From positions 1-23,454 of IMG/VR virus record IMGVR_UViG_3300010210_000005: a DNA stretch of 23,454 nt. One strand, written 5' to 3'. The notes beneath the pieces were generated by a model, which did not search any database, had not been told where the DNA came from, and worked only from the letters and a program-made list of their open reading frames with translations. Of the stretch, positions 1 through 6,297 are shown one piece after another. The stretch comes from a virus. A program made the position numbers and the translations under genes. Numbering within the stretch: position 1 is the stretch's first letter; each line of letters begins with the position of its first letter.

Positions 1-20
1 GAATACTTTGAATTGAATAC
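1..20. repeat. Terminal 20-bp direct repeat, left copy
   Basis: The first 20 bases, GAATACTTTGAATTGAATAC, are identical to the last 20 bases of the window (23435-23454). The sequence is a doublet of the start-associated box found before many genes here, but this exact 20-mer was seen only at the two ends. If the ends join, the repeat would sit between the stop of the small HTH gene (31) and the start of the HTH gene at 23429, which matches the arrangement in other gaps. It could also be a contig break in a repeated motif. Confidence 0.8.
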
Positions 21-30
21 TTAAACCCTG

Positions 31-216
31 TTAAGGGCCATATTTTTTAATCAGTTTTTTAATTATTGGTTCCTCAAGTTGTGTTATTCTAGTTTCGCCG
101 TTTATTTTGTTGTGAAAAGTGGATTTACTCCACGGCAATTTTTTATAACAATCCTCTCTAAATGCCTTTTTTTGATCTGTTGTCAACGCATCATAAAAGG
201 GCTTTAAATCGTTCAT
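31..216 (-). CDS. Small helix-turn-helix DNA-binding protein, hypothetical
   Basis: This 61-residue basic protein has a central segment of HTH character (about residues 27-55, including WSKSTFHNKING). It resembles the short HTH proteins seen in Bacteroidota phages, but no named family was recognised. It lies beyond the terminator at 291-319, so it is probably transcribed from its own promoter in the AT-rich 217-290 stretch, where no clear -7 box was found. A small hairpin, CCCTTAACAGGG, overlaps its stop codon. No start-associated box precedes it. A regulatory role is inferred from the fold alone. If the molecule is circular, this gene lies directly upstream of the other HTH gene (23148-23429). 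Confidence 0.6.
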   Translation of the reverse strand: MNDLKPFYDALTTDQKKAFREDCYKKLPWSKSTFHNKINGETRITQLEEPIIKKLIKKYGP

Positions 217-290
217 AATCTTTTCGTTTTTGGGTGTATTTAGTTTTCATCATATAAAAATATATTTTTAAAATTAAATAGCTAGTGTTT

Positions 291-319
291 AAAGGGGGTT
301 ATTAATTCCCCCTTTTTTT
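291..319. terminator. Bidirectional intrinsic terminator after the lysis genes
   Basis: AAAGGGGG (291-298) pairs with CCCCCTTT (308-315) around a 9-nt loop. A run of seven T on the plus strand makes a strong plus-strand terminator. On the minus strand, the direction of the genes, only a short T tract follows. The minus-strand stem overlaps the stop codon of the last lysis-region gene, so it plausibly ends the late transcript and separates it from the HTH gene at 31-216. Confidence 0.7.
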
Positions 320-541
320 GAAAAATCTAAAACGTTTTTTTGTTTTAGTAGTGTTTTGCTCCTGTTTCACATTTGTAACAGTTGTATTGTCCACCTTATT
401 ATTTTGGCCCTTAGCTTTGAGCTTTTTATAGTTGTTAGTAACTGATAAATCCGGCTTATCCATTAAGGAATAAGCAAAAAAGCCAACCACTACCATAACG
501 ACGCTCCAAAGTGCAAAGCCTATTTTTTTTAGTAGTTCCAT
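302..541 (-). CDS. Single-pass membrane protein of the lysis region, possible spanin-like
   Basis: The 79-residue product has one N-terminal membrane segment (about residues 6-26), then a polar Asn/Thr/Lys-rich region and a basic tail. Its ATG overlaps the stop of the upstream holin-like gene (TAATG), implying translational coupling. Order is amidase, two-TM protein, this gene, terminator. A membrane-anchored protein with a polar extension at this position could be an inner-membrane spanin or a holin accessory. No outer-membrane spanin lipoprotein is present beside it, and there is no family match, so this is inference from position and topology. Confidence 0.7.
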   Translation of the reverse strand: MELLKKIGFALWSVVMVVVGFFAYSLMDKPDLSVTNNYKKLKAKGQNNKVDNTTVTNVKQEQNTTKTKKRFRFFKKRGN

Positions 542-738
542 TACCCCTCCTCATAAAATAAGTCAGAAATAAACGAACCAACGACCGAAAAGGCCAAGCC
601 TGTATATATTACCCACTCAATATTTTGAGTGGCCGCATAACCAGCGATAACAGCGCCCGCGCTTACTAATGCTTTTCCAATCCGCCGCGCTTTTTTGGGA
701 GTTGGCAAGTGCTCAGAGCCAAATTTTACCTTTTTCAT
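541..738 (-). CDS. Holin-like protein with two membrane segments
   Basis: The product has 65 residues from the start chosen here: a charged N terminus (PKKARRIG), two hydrophobic segments (about residues 20-36 and 41-57) joined by a short polar turn, and an acidic end. This layout is typical of small holins and common in Bacteroidota phages beside an amidase. The ATG at 738 is preferred over the one at 777 for two reasons. It overlaps the amidase stop as ATGA, and the start-associated box GTATTC lies 4 nt upstream, inside the last amidase codons. The likely role is inner-membrane permeabilisation that releases or activates the amidase; this is inferred from topology and neighbours. Confidence 0.75.
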   Translation of the reverse strand: MKKVKFGSEHLPTPKKARRIGKALVSAGAVIAGYAATQNIEWVIYTGLAFSVVGSFISDLFYEEG

Positions 739-1397
739 TTTTGAATACTTTTGAAGTGTTGAATAATATAATGACATGTTGCCTCTCCATGTACTGAGGC
801 AATTTGATTAACACCGCTTGAGGAACGCATAAAATCCAAATCCGTCGGATGGTCATAAAAAAAGTTTTCCGTTAGAATAGCCGGAGCCGTGGTGTGTTTT
901 AATATATAAAATTGACTCTCCTTGTCTGCGTCGCCGTCGCTCATGTCTTTCCGCATCCGGCCACATCTTAAATTTTTCCAAGCTTGGGCCGCGGTGTTAA
1001 AAAACGTTGTGGCTATGGCGTCGGCTTGCGTTTCTCCTACGGAAGTAAAAACCTCCCATCCGGTGCCTCCTCCGGCGTTGCCATGAATACTCACTAAAAA
1101 AACAAAATAGCCTTTTTTAGTGTAAGTTTCAGTTATTTTGTTGGCTATCTCGCACCGCATTGATAAAGGTATATCATCATCCTGAGGAACTAATAAAACG
1201 GACTCTATGCCTAAGCTGGTTAACATACCTTTATACAGGCGGGCAATGGTGCGGTTAAATTCCCATTCCATCAAAACAGGCATTCCCAAATTAAGGGGGG
1301 AACGTTTGCCCGCTGTGTCTTTTCCGTGCCCGTTGTCGATAATAACCAAAACAGGCATTTTTTTTAATATAATTTGTAAAGCTCTGTAATCAATCAT
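735..1397 (-). CDS. N-acetylmuramoyl-L-alanine amidase (Amidase_3-type endolysin)
   Basis: This 220-residue enzyme cleaves the amide bond between N-acetylmuramate and L-alanine of peptidoglycan, releasing progeny phage. Family motifs are visible: IDNGHG with zinc ligand His24, a Glu in the MEWEFNR stretch (44 or 46) as second ligand, SIHGNAG with His105 as third ligand, and LTENFF with catalytic Glu177. The catalytic domain fills the whole protein, and no cell-wall-binding domain or signal peptide is seen, so export to the periplasm probably needs a holin. It overlaps the upstream membrane/coiled-coil gene by 8 nt and the downstream holin-like gene by 4 nt. Met14 is an alternative start. Confidence 0.92.
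   Translation of the reverse strand: MIDYRALQIILKKMPVLVIIDNGHGKDTAGKRSPLNLGMPVLMEWEFNRTIARLYKGMLTSLGIESVLLVPQDDDIPLSMRCEIANKITETYTKKGYFVFLVSIHGNAGGGTGWEVFTSVGETQADAIATTFFNTAAQAWKNLRCGRMRKDMSDGDADKESQFYILKHTTAPAILTENFFYDHPTDLDFMRSSSGVNQIASVHGEATCHYIIQHFKSIQK
743..748 (-). promoter_or_regulatory. Start-associated box embedded in the amidase 3' end
   Basis: Coding-strand GTATTC lies 4 nt before the holin-like ATG at 738. It is inside the last amidase codons, where the reading frame gives KSIQK and then the stop. It is the only copy found without a second box and without an intergenic gap. Confidence 0.55.
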
Positions 1398-1713
1398 TGT
1401 TTTTTAATTGAGTTTGTAAACTGGCTATCCGCTCCCCGTGGGTGTCTAGCCTTTCATCATGTTTATCAAGCTTTCTAAAAATAACCCTTATGCTTTTCTC
1501 ATTGTCGCGGTTGCGCTCCTCCTGTGAGGAAACATGGCGATCTATTGAGGTGGCAATTTTAGTGATAGCTTGTAAAGCGTCGGAGTGCTTTTGGTCGTTT
1601 TTTTCAATGTATCGCTTTAACGCCCATATTAAAAGCGTGGAAATAATCCCAAACATTGTAATTAAAAACCATTGAGCAAATCCAGTAATTACCCAAGTTG
1701 TAGCCAATAGCAT
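1390..1713 (-). CDS. Membrane protein with C-terminal coiled coil, lysis region
   Basis: The 107-residue product has one long N-terminal hydrophobic segment (about residues 3-32), then a highly charged, heptad-like region (about 36-105, with repeated ERI/DERLDTHGERI patterns) predicted as coiled coil. The topology resembles the XhlA/DUF2730 type of phage membrane proteins in mirror order. It lies directly upstream of the amidase and overlaps both neighbours by a few bases (TAATG at its 5' end), so it belongs to the lysis operon. A role as holin partner or antiholin is possible; the sequence does not decide it. Confidence 0.75.
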   Translation of the reverse strand: MLLATTWVITGFAQWFLITMFGIISTLLIWALKRYIEKNDQKHSDALQAITKIATSIDRHVSSQEERNRDNEKSIRVIFRKLDKHDERLDTHGERIASLQTQLKNND

Positions 1714-2045
1714 TATTTTCCTTTTGCTGGCTTCTTTTGGGCTGGTTTAAGTGATTTGAAATACAAACTAATTAACTCGTTAACTTTTGGAGAAAATAAT
1801 TGAAAGTGTTGGGGTTGACTTGCCGCATTATCAATAAAACTAATAAGCTCGTCAAGTTGCTCCTCAGGAATGGTAATAGTTTTCCGGTCGTGGATTTGTT
1901 CTCCAATACGTGAAATATTAATAGAGGAGCCCTGCAAATACAATACATTGCCTAATGTGTTGGATAGCTCCGCACCTGTGGCAACTGTTTTTTTATCAAG
2001 GTCTAACACCTTGAAATCTTTAAAGTCGAATACTATTTTACTCAT
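1713..2045 (-). CDS. Conserved-type phage protein of unknown function, first gene of the lysis operon
   Basis: The 110-residue soluble protein has no membrane segment. Its N terminus (KIVFDFKDFKVLDLDKKTV) looks like mixed beta structure, and it ends in a Lys/Ala/Pro-rich tail. No family was recognised. It is the first cistron after the candidate promoter and operator at 2129-2168. Its leader is the most elaborate in the window: box, hairpin, box, ATG. That placement suggests expression of the lysis genes is gated here. The start is supported by a GTATTC box 5 nt upstream. Confidence 0.75.
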   Translation of the reverse strand: MSKIVFDFKDFKVLDLDKKTVATGAELSNTLGNVLYLQGSSINISRIGEQIHDRKTITIPEEQLDELISFIDNAASQPQHFQLFSPKVNELISLYFKSLKPAQKKPAKGK

Positions 2046-2050
2046 GACTT

Positions 2051-2115
2051 GAATACTTTTAATTTGCTCAGATACAGTTGAATAGTCTGTATCTGAGCGT
2101 TTGAATACTTTGAAT
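2051..2115 (-). repeat. Start-associated boxes flanking the leader hairpin
   Basis: GTATTC occurs at 2051-2056, 5 nt before the ATG at 2045, and again at 2103-2108. The two copies are separated by a perfect hairpin (2066-2098) rather than by the usual short AT-rich spacer. The distal copy is in the extended ATTCAAAGTATTCAAA form found at the other sites. Confidence 0.8.
2066..2098 (-). promoter_or_regulatory. 12-bp leader hairpin with a box-like loop
   Basis: Arms 2066-2077 (plus-strand GCTCAGATACAG) and 2087-2098 are exact reverse complements. The 9-nt loop reads ACTATTCAA on the coding strand, one mismatch from AGTATTCAA, the repeated box. No T run follows on the minus strand, so it does not look like a terminator. 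It lies in the predicted leader of the lysis operon and is better explained as an RNA control element or a protein-binding dyad. Confidence 0.75.
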
Positions 2116-2128
2116 AAATTGAGAGGGA

Positions 2129-2160
2129 CAAAAGAAACAATAAAATTTTAATAGTCCAAA
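2129..2160 (-). promoter_or_regulatory. Candidate Bacteroidota-type promoter for the lysis operon
   Basis: On the minus strand TTTG (2157-2160) is followed after 20 nt by TTCTTTTG (2129-2136), a near match to the Bacteroidota -33 TTTG / -7 TAnnTTTG pattern with one mismatch in the -7 box. The predicted start near 2122 would give a leader of about 77 nt holding both boxes and the hairpin. It overlaps the operator-like dyad. Confidence 0.45.
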
Positions 2161-2168
2161 CTTTGGAC
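2154..2168. promoter_or_regulatory. Operator-like dyad, copy 1 (GTCCAAACTTTGGAC)
   Basis: This 15-bp perfect dyad has arms of 7 bp and one central base. It shares the form GTCCAA-N3-TTGGAC with the dyad at 20273-20287. The TTTG of its right half on the minus strand doubles as the candidate -33 element. This placement fits a repressor or activator site. Confidence 0.6.
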
Positions 2169-2185
2169 AAATATTAATTAATTTT

Positions 2186-2488
2186 TTATTGTAGGTAATT
2201 TTCCGGAGCGTCAAAAATTTGTTTTAAGTCCGCTTTCATTTTAGCGCTCAATTCATCAAAATTATCCTCCATTGTCTCGGTTGTGCTGTGGCTAAAATTA
2301 CTCCCATCCTGAGTATGCATGTGTTTAACTATCCGGCTGGTCTGGCCGCCCTCTGTTTCAATGCGGGCCTCTCCGCTAACTTGGCCGCCCTCTAGTTTTC
2401 CATCAATCAGCTGATAACGATAAAATAATGAATAACCATTAAATAACTCGGTTAACTCAATGGTTTCCGTTTTACTCTTTAACTCCAT
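2186..2488 (-). CDS. Hypothetical phage protein
   Basis: The 100-residue, acidic, soluble protein has a probable beta-rich N-terminal half (about residues 5-62) and a helical C terminus (about 75-95). No membrane segment, signal peptide or recognised motif is seen. It is the last gene of the tail block, separated from the lysis operon by a 140-bp regulatory gap. Its position after the baseplate and fiber genes suggests a virion accessory or assembly role, but nothing in the sequence proves it. Confidence 0.65.
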   Translation of the reverse strand: MELKSKTETIELTELFNGYSLFYRYQLIDGKLEGGQVSGEARIETEGGQTSRIVKHMHTQDGSNFSHSTTETMEDNFDELSAKMKADLKQIFDAPENYLQ

Positions 2489-2499
2489 AAGTTTTATTT

Positions 2500-2700
2500 T
2501 TAATTTGGTTCAACTTCTTTTAAATGGTCGTACTCTCTGTTTTTCCGGCCCCTGCCGTTTTCATCGTCAACGGAGCCACCGCCGCCCCCGCCGGAAAGTA
2601 TAACATCTTTTGTTTTACTTTTTTTATTGCGGCGTCTAATTAAATTATAAACCACCCATCCGGCAAAGCCTAAGGCTAAAATCAAAGCAAATGTTTTCAT
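2500..2700 (-). CDS. Small single-pass membrane protein with polyglycine linker
   Basis: The 66-residue product has an N-terminal hydrophobic helix (about residues 3-20), a basic stretch (RRRNKKSKTK), a run of six glycines (about 38-43) and a charged C terminus. No lipobox is present, so it looks like a membrane anchor with a cytoplasmic basic flank and a flexible tail. The function is unknown. It sits between the baseplate-type protein and the hypothetical gene at 2186, with short gaps on both sides. Confidence 0.6.
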   Translation of the reverse strand: MKTFALILALGFAGWVVYNLIRRRNKKSKTKDVILSGGGGGGSVDDENGRGRKNREYDHLKEVEPN

Positions 2701-2733
2701 AATAATATAATATTTAGAGAAATAAATTGTTTT

Positions 2734-3711
2734 TTACTGTCCTCCGGCTTGGGCCATTGAAATCCAAGTATAACTATCTCTTAAAACTCCGTTTAAATAT
2801 AATTTACTTGTGTACTGTGTATTTTCATCAAGTATTATAAAATTCTCAGTAAAAATCTGATCTGTACCGGATAACATTATAGTATAATCTTTATCCATAA
2901 ATCCACCGACCGCGTTGTCTGTTCTGTAAATTTCAACGGTTATAGTGCCCGTATAACTCACGGTGTTAACTCTTGTAGTTACTACGTTTGTCGATACGTC
3001 CCAAGTGGTTGTAAATTTATTAACATATGGATTAGCTGGCGTTGCATTTAAAGGCACATCAACCCAAAACGGATTATCCGCGGTTGTTTTCCGCGGCAAA
3101 GCATAACGGCCATTCGCAACGTTAGCCGCTCCCCATGCCTTATATGTATCAGTAAGAAAGAATTTTAATGTTAATTCTGTTGAGGATAAACTTGAAAAAT
3201 CAACATCAATGCCGCCGCCTAAACTCTCCTCACTCGCCCAATCGATTAAACCACTATTCCCGTACACTTCAACGCCAAGCAATAAGGTTCCGTATCCGGT
3301 TAAATCCAATAGGCTAACTTGCCAGCCGTCAGAGGTGGCAATTAATGGCATAAATGTATAGGCTCTTTTATCAAATGCATCCGGAGGGTTTCCAATAGAT
3401 AACGGTATTTGGGCCGCGTGGTCGTAACCCCTAAAATGGCCTAAATCATAAGGAGAGCCGGAGCCGCCCAAAGGTTTTAAATACGCCCATAATTGAGTAT
3501 CAGTATCATTGTAAACGGGTATTGATAGTGAGTAATCATTACCCGTACCAAGCCACCACTCAGCGGAGGTGGTTTTTTCATACCTTACAGGCTTTTTTTT
3601 ACTCCACGGGTTGACATTAGACGAAACGCATAGAGTACCTAAATCATTACTACTATGATTTAATGCCGCTTTAACTGCGTCAATTGTTAAATTTGTTTCA
3701 TTTAATGGCAT
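2734..3711 (-). CDS. Tail tip / baseplate-associated protein, hypothetical
   Basis: The 325-residue protein is rich in aromatic residues, Gly, Thr and Asn, as in beta-structured virion proteins. An early segment, NVNPWSKKKPVRY (about residues 32-44), resembles a motif I associate with tail-tip proteins of Bacteroidota phages. The C-terminal third (about 225-320) looks like one or two Ig-like beta-sandwich domains (alternating TxT strands, ending in LNGVLRDSYTW). It starts 4 nt after the fiber stop and is probably co-expressed with it. No enzymatic motif is seen. Possible roles are receptor binding, fiber attachment or baseplate decoration. Confidence 0.7.
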   Translation of the reverse strand: MPLNETNLTIDAVKAALNHSSNDLGTLCVSSNVNPWSKKKPVRYEKTTSAEWWLGTGNDYSLSIPVYNDTDTQLWAYLKPLGGSGSPYDLGHFRGYDHAAQIPLSIGNPPDAFDKRAYTFMPLIATSDGWQVSLLDLTGYGTLLLGVEVYGNSGLIDWASEESLGGGIDVDFSSLSSTELTLKFFLTDTYKAWGAANVANGRYALPRKTTADNPFWVDVPLNATPANPYVNKFTTTWDVSTNVVTTRVNTVSYTGTITVEIYRTDNAVGGFMDKDYTIMLSGTDQIFTENFIILDENTQYTSKLYLNGVLRDSYTWISMAQAGGQ

Positions 3712-3715
3712 AAGA

Positions 3716-6295
3716 TTAATTTTTCTTTAGTTCTTTAATTTCGTTTGATAACTCTTTAATAGCGCCGATTAAATAAGGTATTAACTTTTCATATTTAACG
3801 CCTTTGAATTTATCATATATAGGCCCAACAATGTGCATTAGTTCCGGTATTTGCTCCAATTCCTGAGCTATTACACCATTATCATAAACGCTGTCCTTAA
3901 GGCTCATTAATTGCTTACCCTTATCATTATAATCAAATGAATAGATGTTAATTTTATTAATAACATTTAAAGCATTAGTAAGGGGCTTAATATTGGTTTT
4001 TAATCGTTTATCTGATGTTGAATAGGCTTGTACTGTACCTGTTGCTTTTATATTGCCATTTTGTGCATCAAGAAAAATTCGCGCAACACCTGCACTTGCA
4101 ACATACATACCCCATGAGCCACCAAAGCTTGATAAAAATGATGCCATACCTCCGTTAGCAAATCCAACTCCAAACATATTACCTAAAGTATCTTCGTTTG
4201 GGTTGTAACTACTTCCAATTGTGTAAATCGGATTTGTTTTTGCTCCATTACTACCAATATTATTGTAACTACCTTCTAAATGTCCTGAATTATGTGCTGA
4301 CCTTATTATGTTATTTGTTGTTACAAGTTTACCGTTATAGCCAACCGTAAACCGATTAACCCCACCAACAGCAAAATAAAAGTTTGACGTTGAATATAAA
4401 TTATGAAATACAAATGAATTTGTTGCTACACCTGATACTGTATTTTGCATTGCATCATAATCGGTTTCATTCAATCCTAAAATAGTACCAACAGCACCGC
4501 CATCTTGTTTGAAGTGTATGTATGGATTATGTGTTTCTGTCACATTATCAGTATCAGCATCTAATACAATACCTGCATCAGCTTTACTTTGTATTACAAT
4601 TGCTCTATTTGCACTATCACTTGTATTACCAACATATAGACTACTTCCAAAATAAGTTGGATAACGATTATAATAGTTGATATACATATTGTAACCTGTT
4701 GCGCTATCAAGATGCATATTACCATTAGTGACAGATATAGTACCAATTGATGTAGTTCTTTTTGCTGGGTCACCACCAACACTAATATATTTACCTGCAT
4801 TTAATCCTGCTATCAACATTCTATTTGCTGACGTATTAACAGTATCGCCAAGTGTTAATTTAGTTGAACCTTGTCTTTGTAATTGAAAATCACTACTATA
4901 AGATGTTATGCGGTCATTACCACAATTAATAGTCTTATCAAACCAATATGCTGCTCTATCAGTTTTAAAATGCGTCCAACTTGTATTTTGTGCACCTATC
5001 TCTAACCAACCACTATTAGTTTGAACTTTAACACTACTACCTGCACCTTCAAGTAATTGTGTATTAGTATCAGTTAAGTAAATTGAACCACTTATTAAAG
5101 CATTACCATTAACATCTAAAGCTTGTGTTGGTATACTATTTCCACCTATATATAATCCTGCACTCGTTATATTGGCTTTTATCCCGGCTCCGTGAATACC
5201 AATATTAAATGATATTTTACCTGTTGATGAGGAATTACTTATATATACATTTCCTCTATTACCGATAAGTCCGTAACCATCAACACGTAATGTGTTAGCT
5301 GCTGGCGATACATTAGTTAATAAACCATTAAGATAAATTCCACCGCTATACCTACCATTCCCAACAACATCAAGTGCCTCGGTTGGTGTGTTTCCGTCGC
5401 CTATTCTTAGCTTATTAGGTATTTTAATTGTATTATCTCGGCCAATTAAAAAGGAATTGTAAGAACCTGTTAAATTTCTTATTCTAAAACCGGAGGCCGC
5501 ATCATTATAAACACCCCACGACCAACTATCATAATATGAATAAAATGCTAGTGTATTGGTTGAAGCGACTCTTTGCGTAAAATTCCAAGAACCTGTAACG
5601 GTTGCGCTCTCCGCTTTCCGCGGAAAATCTGAGGCATGGTAGCCGTCCAGCTTGTCGCTGTCCGCCGCTTTGCTTGTAATGCCTAAATACAATCCGGAAT
5701 GATTGCCCCAGCCGTAAGCCGCGGCCCATTGCGTCCGCTCTGTATCGGTAATAAAACGGCGGAGGCTATCCGTGCTTATCATTGAGGCCGGATGAGTGGC
5801 CGGATGAACGTATTTGTTAAAATTAGAACTTACCCAGCTCTCTAAGGCGTAACCTGTTAAATCCGGAGTTAATCCGGATAAATCAACACTATTGCCGCCG
5901 GATATTGAAAGCGTATTTGAGTTAAAAGAGAGGGTTTGAGGAGTAATGACGCTCTGATCTAATGAAATAACCCCATTATTAACATTAATTCCGGCCCCTA
6001 TTTGAACAATTCCTTTTTGTGCTGTTGTGGCTATGGGTAAAGCGTCAAAAATGGAGCCTATGCCCTCCGGAGAGGTGGCATAAGCTTTGAGCCCTCCGGT
6101 GGTGGCTATTGAGGCGCTAACCATAAGCGCCCCCGTGGCCGCGTCAAAAGTAAAATAGTTTTCTAACCAACTCCGCCCGCTGTTGGCTGTTTCATTACTA
6201 ACGCTTATAGCTTGGGCCGCCGTTACATTGTTAGCCCTAAGCCTTTTGTTACGTGGTAAGGCGGAAATTTTAAGCTCTTTAACAAATAAATCCAT
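3716..6295 (-). CDS. Tail fiber with C-terminal peptidase S74 intramolecular chaperone
   Basis: The 859-residue receptor-binding fiber has an N-terminal particle-attachment region (about 1-110) and a segment containing SDKLDGYHASDF (around 210), a pattern repeated in many phage fibers. A long, repetitive beta-rich shaft runs to about 750. The last 103 residues are a peptidase S74 domain. It begins with SDKRLK, whose Ser (about 761) and Lys (about 766) fit the family's catalytic pair. It ends in a helical coiled coil (EKLIPYLIGAIKEL). In this family the domain drives trimer folding and then cleaves itself off. The shaft, roughly 4.0-5.5 kb, is visibly more AT-rich than the N-terminal 0.7 kb, which suggests a swapped module. 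It is 2 nt from the upstream baseplate gene. Confidence 0.9.
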   Translation of the reverse strand: MDLFVKELKISALPRNKRLRANNVTAAQAISVSNETANSGRSWLENYFTFDAATGALMVSASIATTGGLKAYATSPEGIGSIFDALPIATTAQKGIVQIGAGINVNNGVISLDQSVITPQTLSFNSNTLSISGGNSVDLSGLTPDLTGYALESWVSSNFNKYVHPATHPASMISTDSLRRFITDTERTQWAAAYGWGNHSGLYLGITSKAADSDKLDGYHASDFPRKAESATVTGSWNFTQRVASTNTLAFYSYYDSWSWGVYNDAASGFRIRNLTGSYNSFLIGRDNTIKIPNKLRIGDGNTPTEALDVVGNGRYSGGIYLNGLLTNVSPAANTLRVDGYGLIGNRGNVYISNSSSTGKISFNIGIHGAGIKANITSAGLYIGGNSIPTQALDVNGNALISGSIYLTDTNTQLLEGAGSSVKVQTNSGWLEIGAQNTSWTHFKTDRAAYWFDKTINCGNDRITSYSSDFQLQRQGSTKLTLGDTVNTSANRMLIAGLNAGKYISVGGDPAKRTTSIGTISVTNGNMHLDSATGYNMYINYYNRYPTYFGSSLYVGNTSDSANRAIVIQSKADAGIVLDADTDNVTETHNPYIHFKQDGGAVGTILGLNETDYDAMQNTVSGVATNSFVFHNLYSTSNFYFAVGGVNRFTVGYNGKLVTTNNIIRSAHNSGHLEGSYNNIGSNGAKTNPIYTIGSSYNPNEDTLGNMFGVGFANGGMASFLSSFGGSWGMYVASAGVARIFLDAQNGNIKATGTVQAYSTSDKRLKTNIKPLTNALNVINKINIYSFDYNDKGKQLMSLKDSVYDNGVIAQELEQIPELMHIVGPIYDKFKGVKYEKLIPYLIGAIKELSNEIKELKKN

Positions 6296-6297
6296 TT

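Noticed and set aside
1-20. Terminal 20-bp repeat as attL/attR of an integrated element
   Set aside because: The sequence is a copy of the phage's own start-associated doublet, present in similar form in many internal gaps, and no host genes flank it.
1085-1090. Extra GAATAC inside the amidase gene
   Set aside because: It encodes the conserved SIH of the zinc-ligand motif and is not followed by a start codon, so it is a chance match.
2041-2115. Dispersed GAATAC boxes as promoters on the plus strand (TACTTTG resembling -7)
   Set aside because: All genes are on the minus strand, the spacing within TAC-TTTG is one base short of TAnnTTTG, and the fixed distance to ATG fits a translation signal better.
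2154-2168. Dyad GTCCAAACTTTGGAC as a terminator
   Set aside because: The stem has a one-base centre that cannot form an RNA loop, and no T run follows on the coding strand; an operator is more likely.
3716-6295. Diversity-generating retroelement or shufflon acting on the fiber
   Set aside because: No reverse transcriptase, template repeat, or inverted alternative fiber segment was seen in the window.
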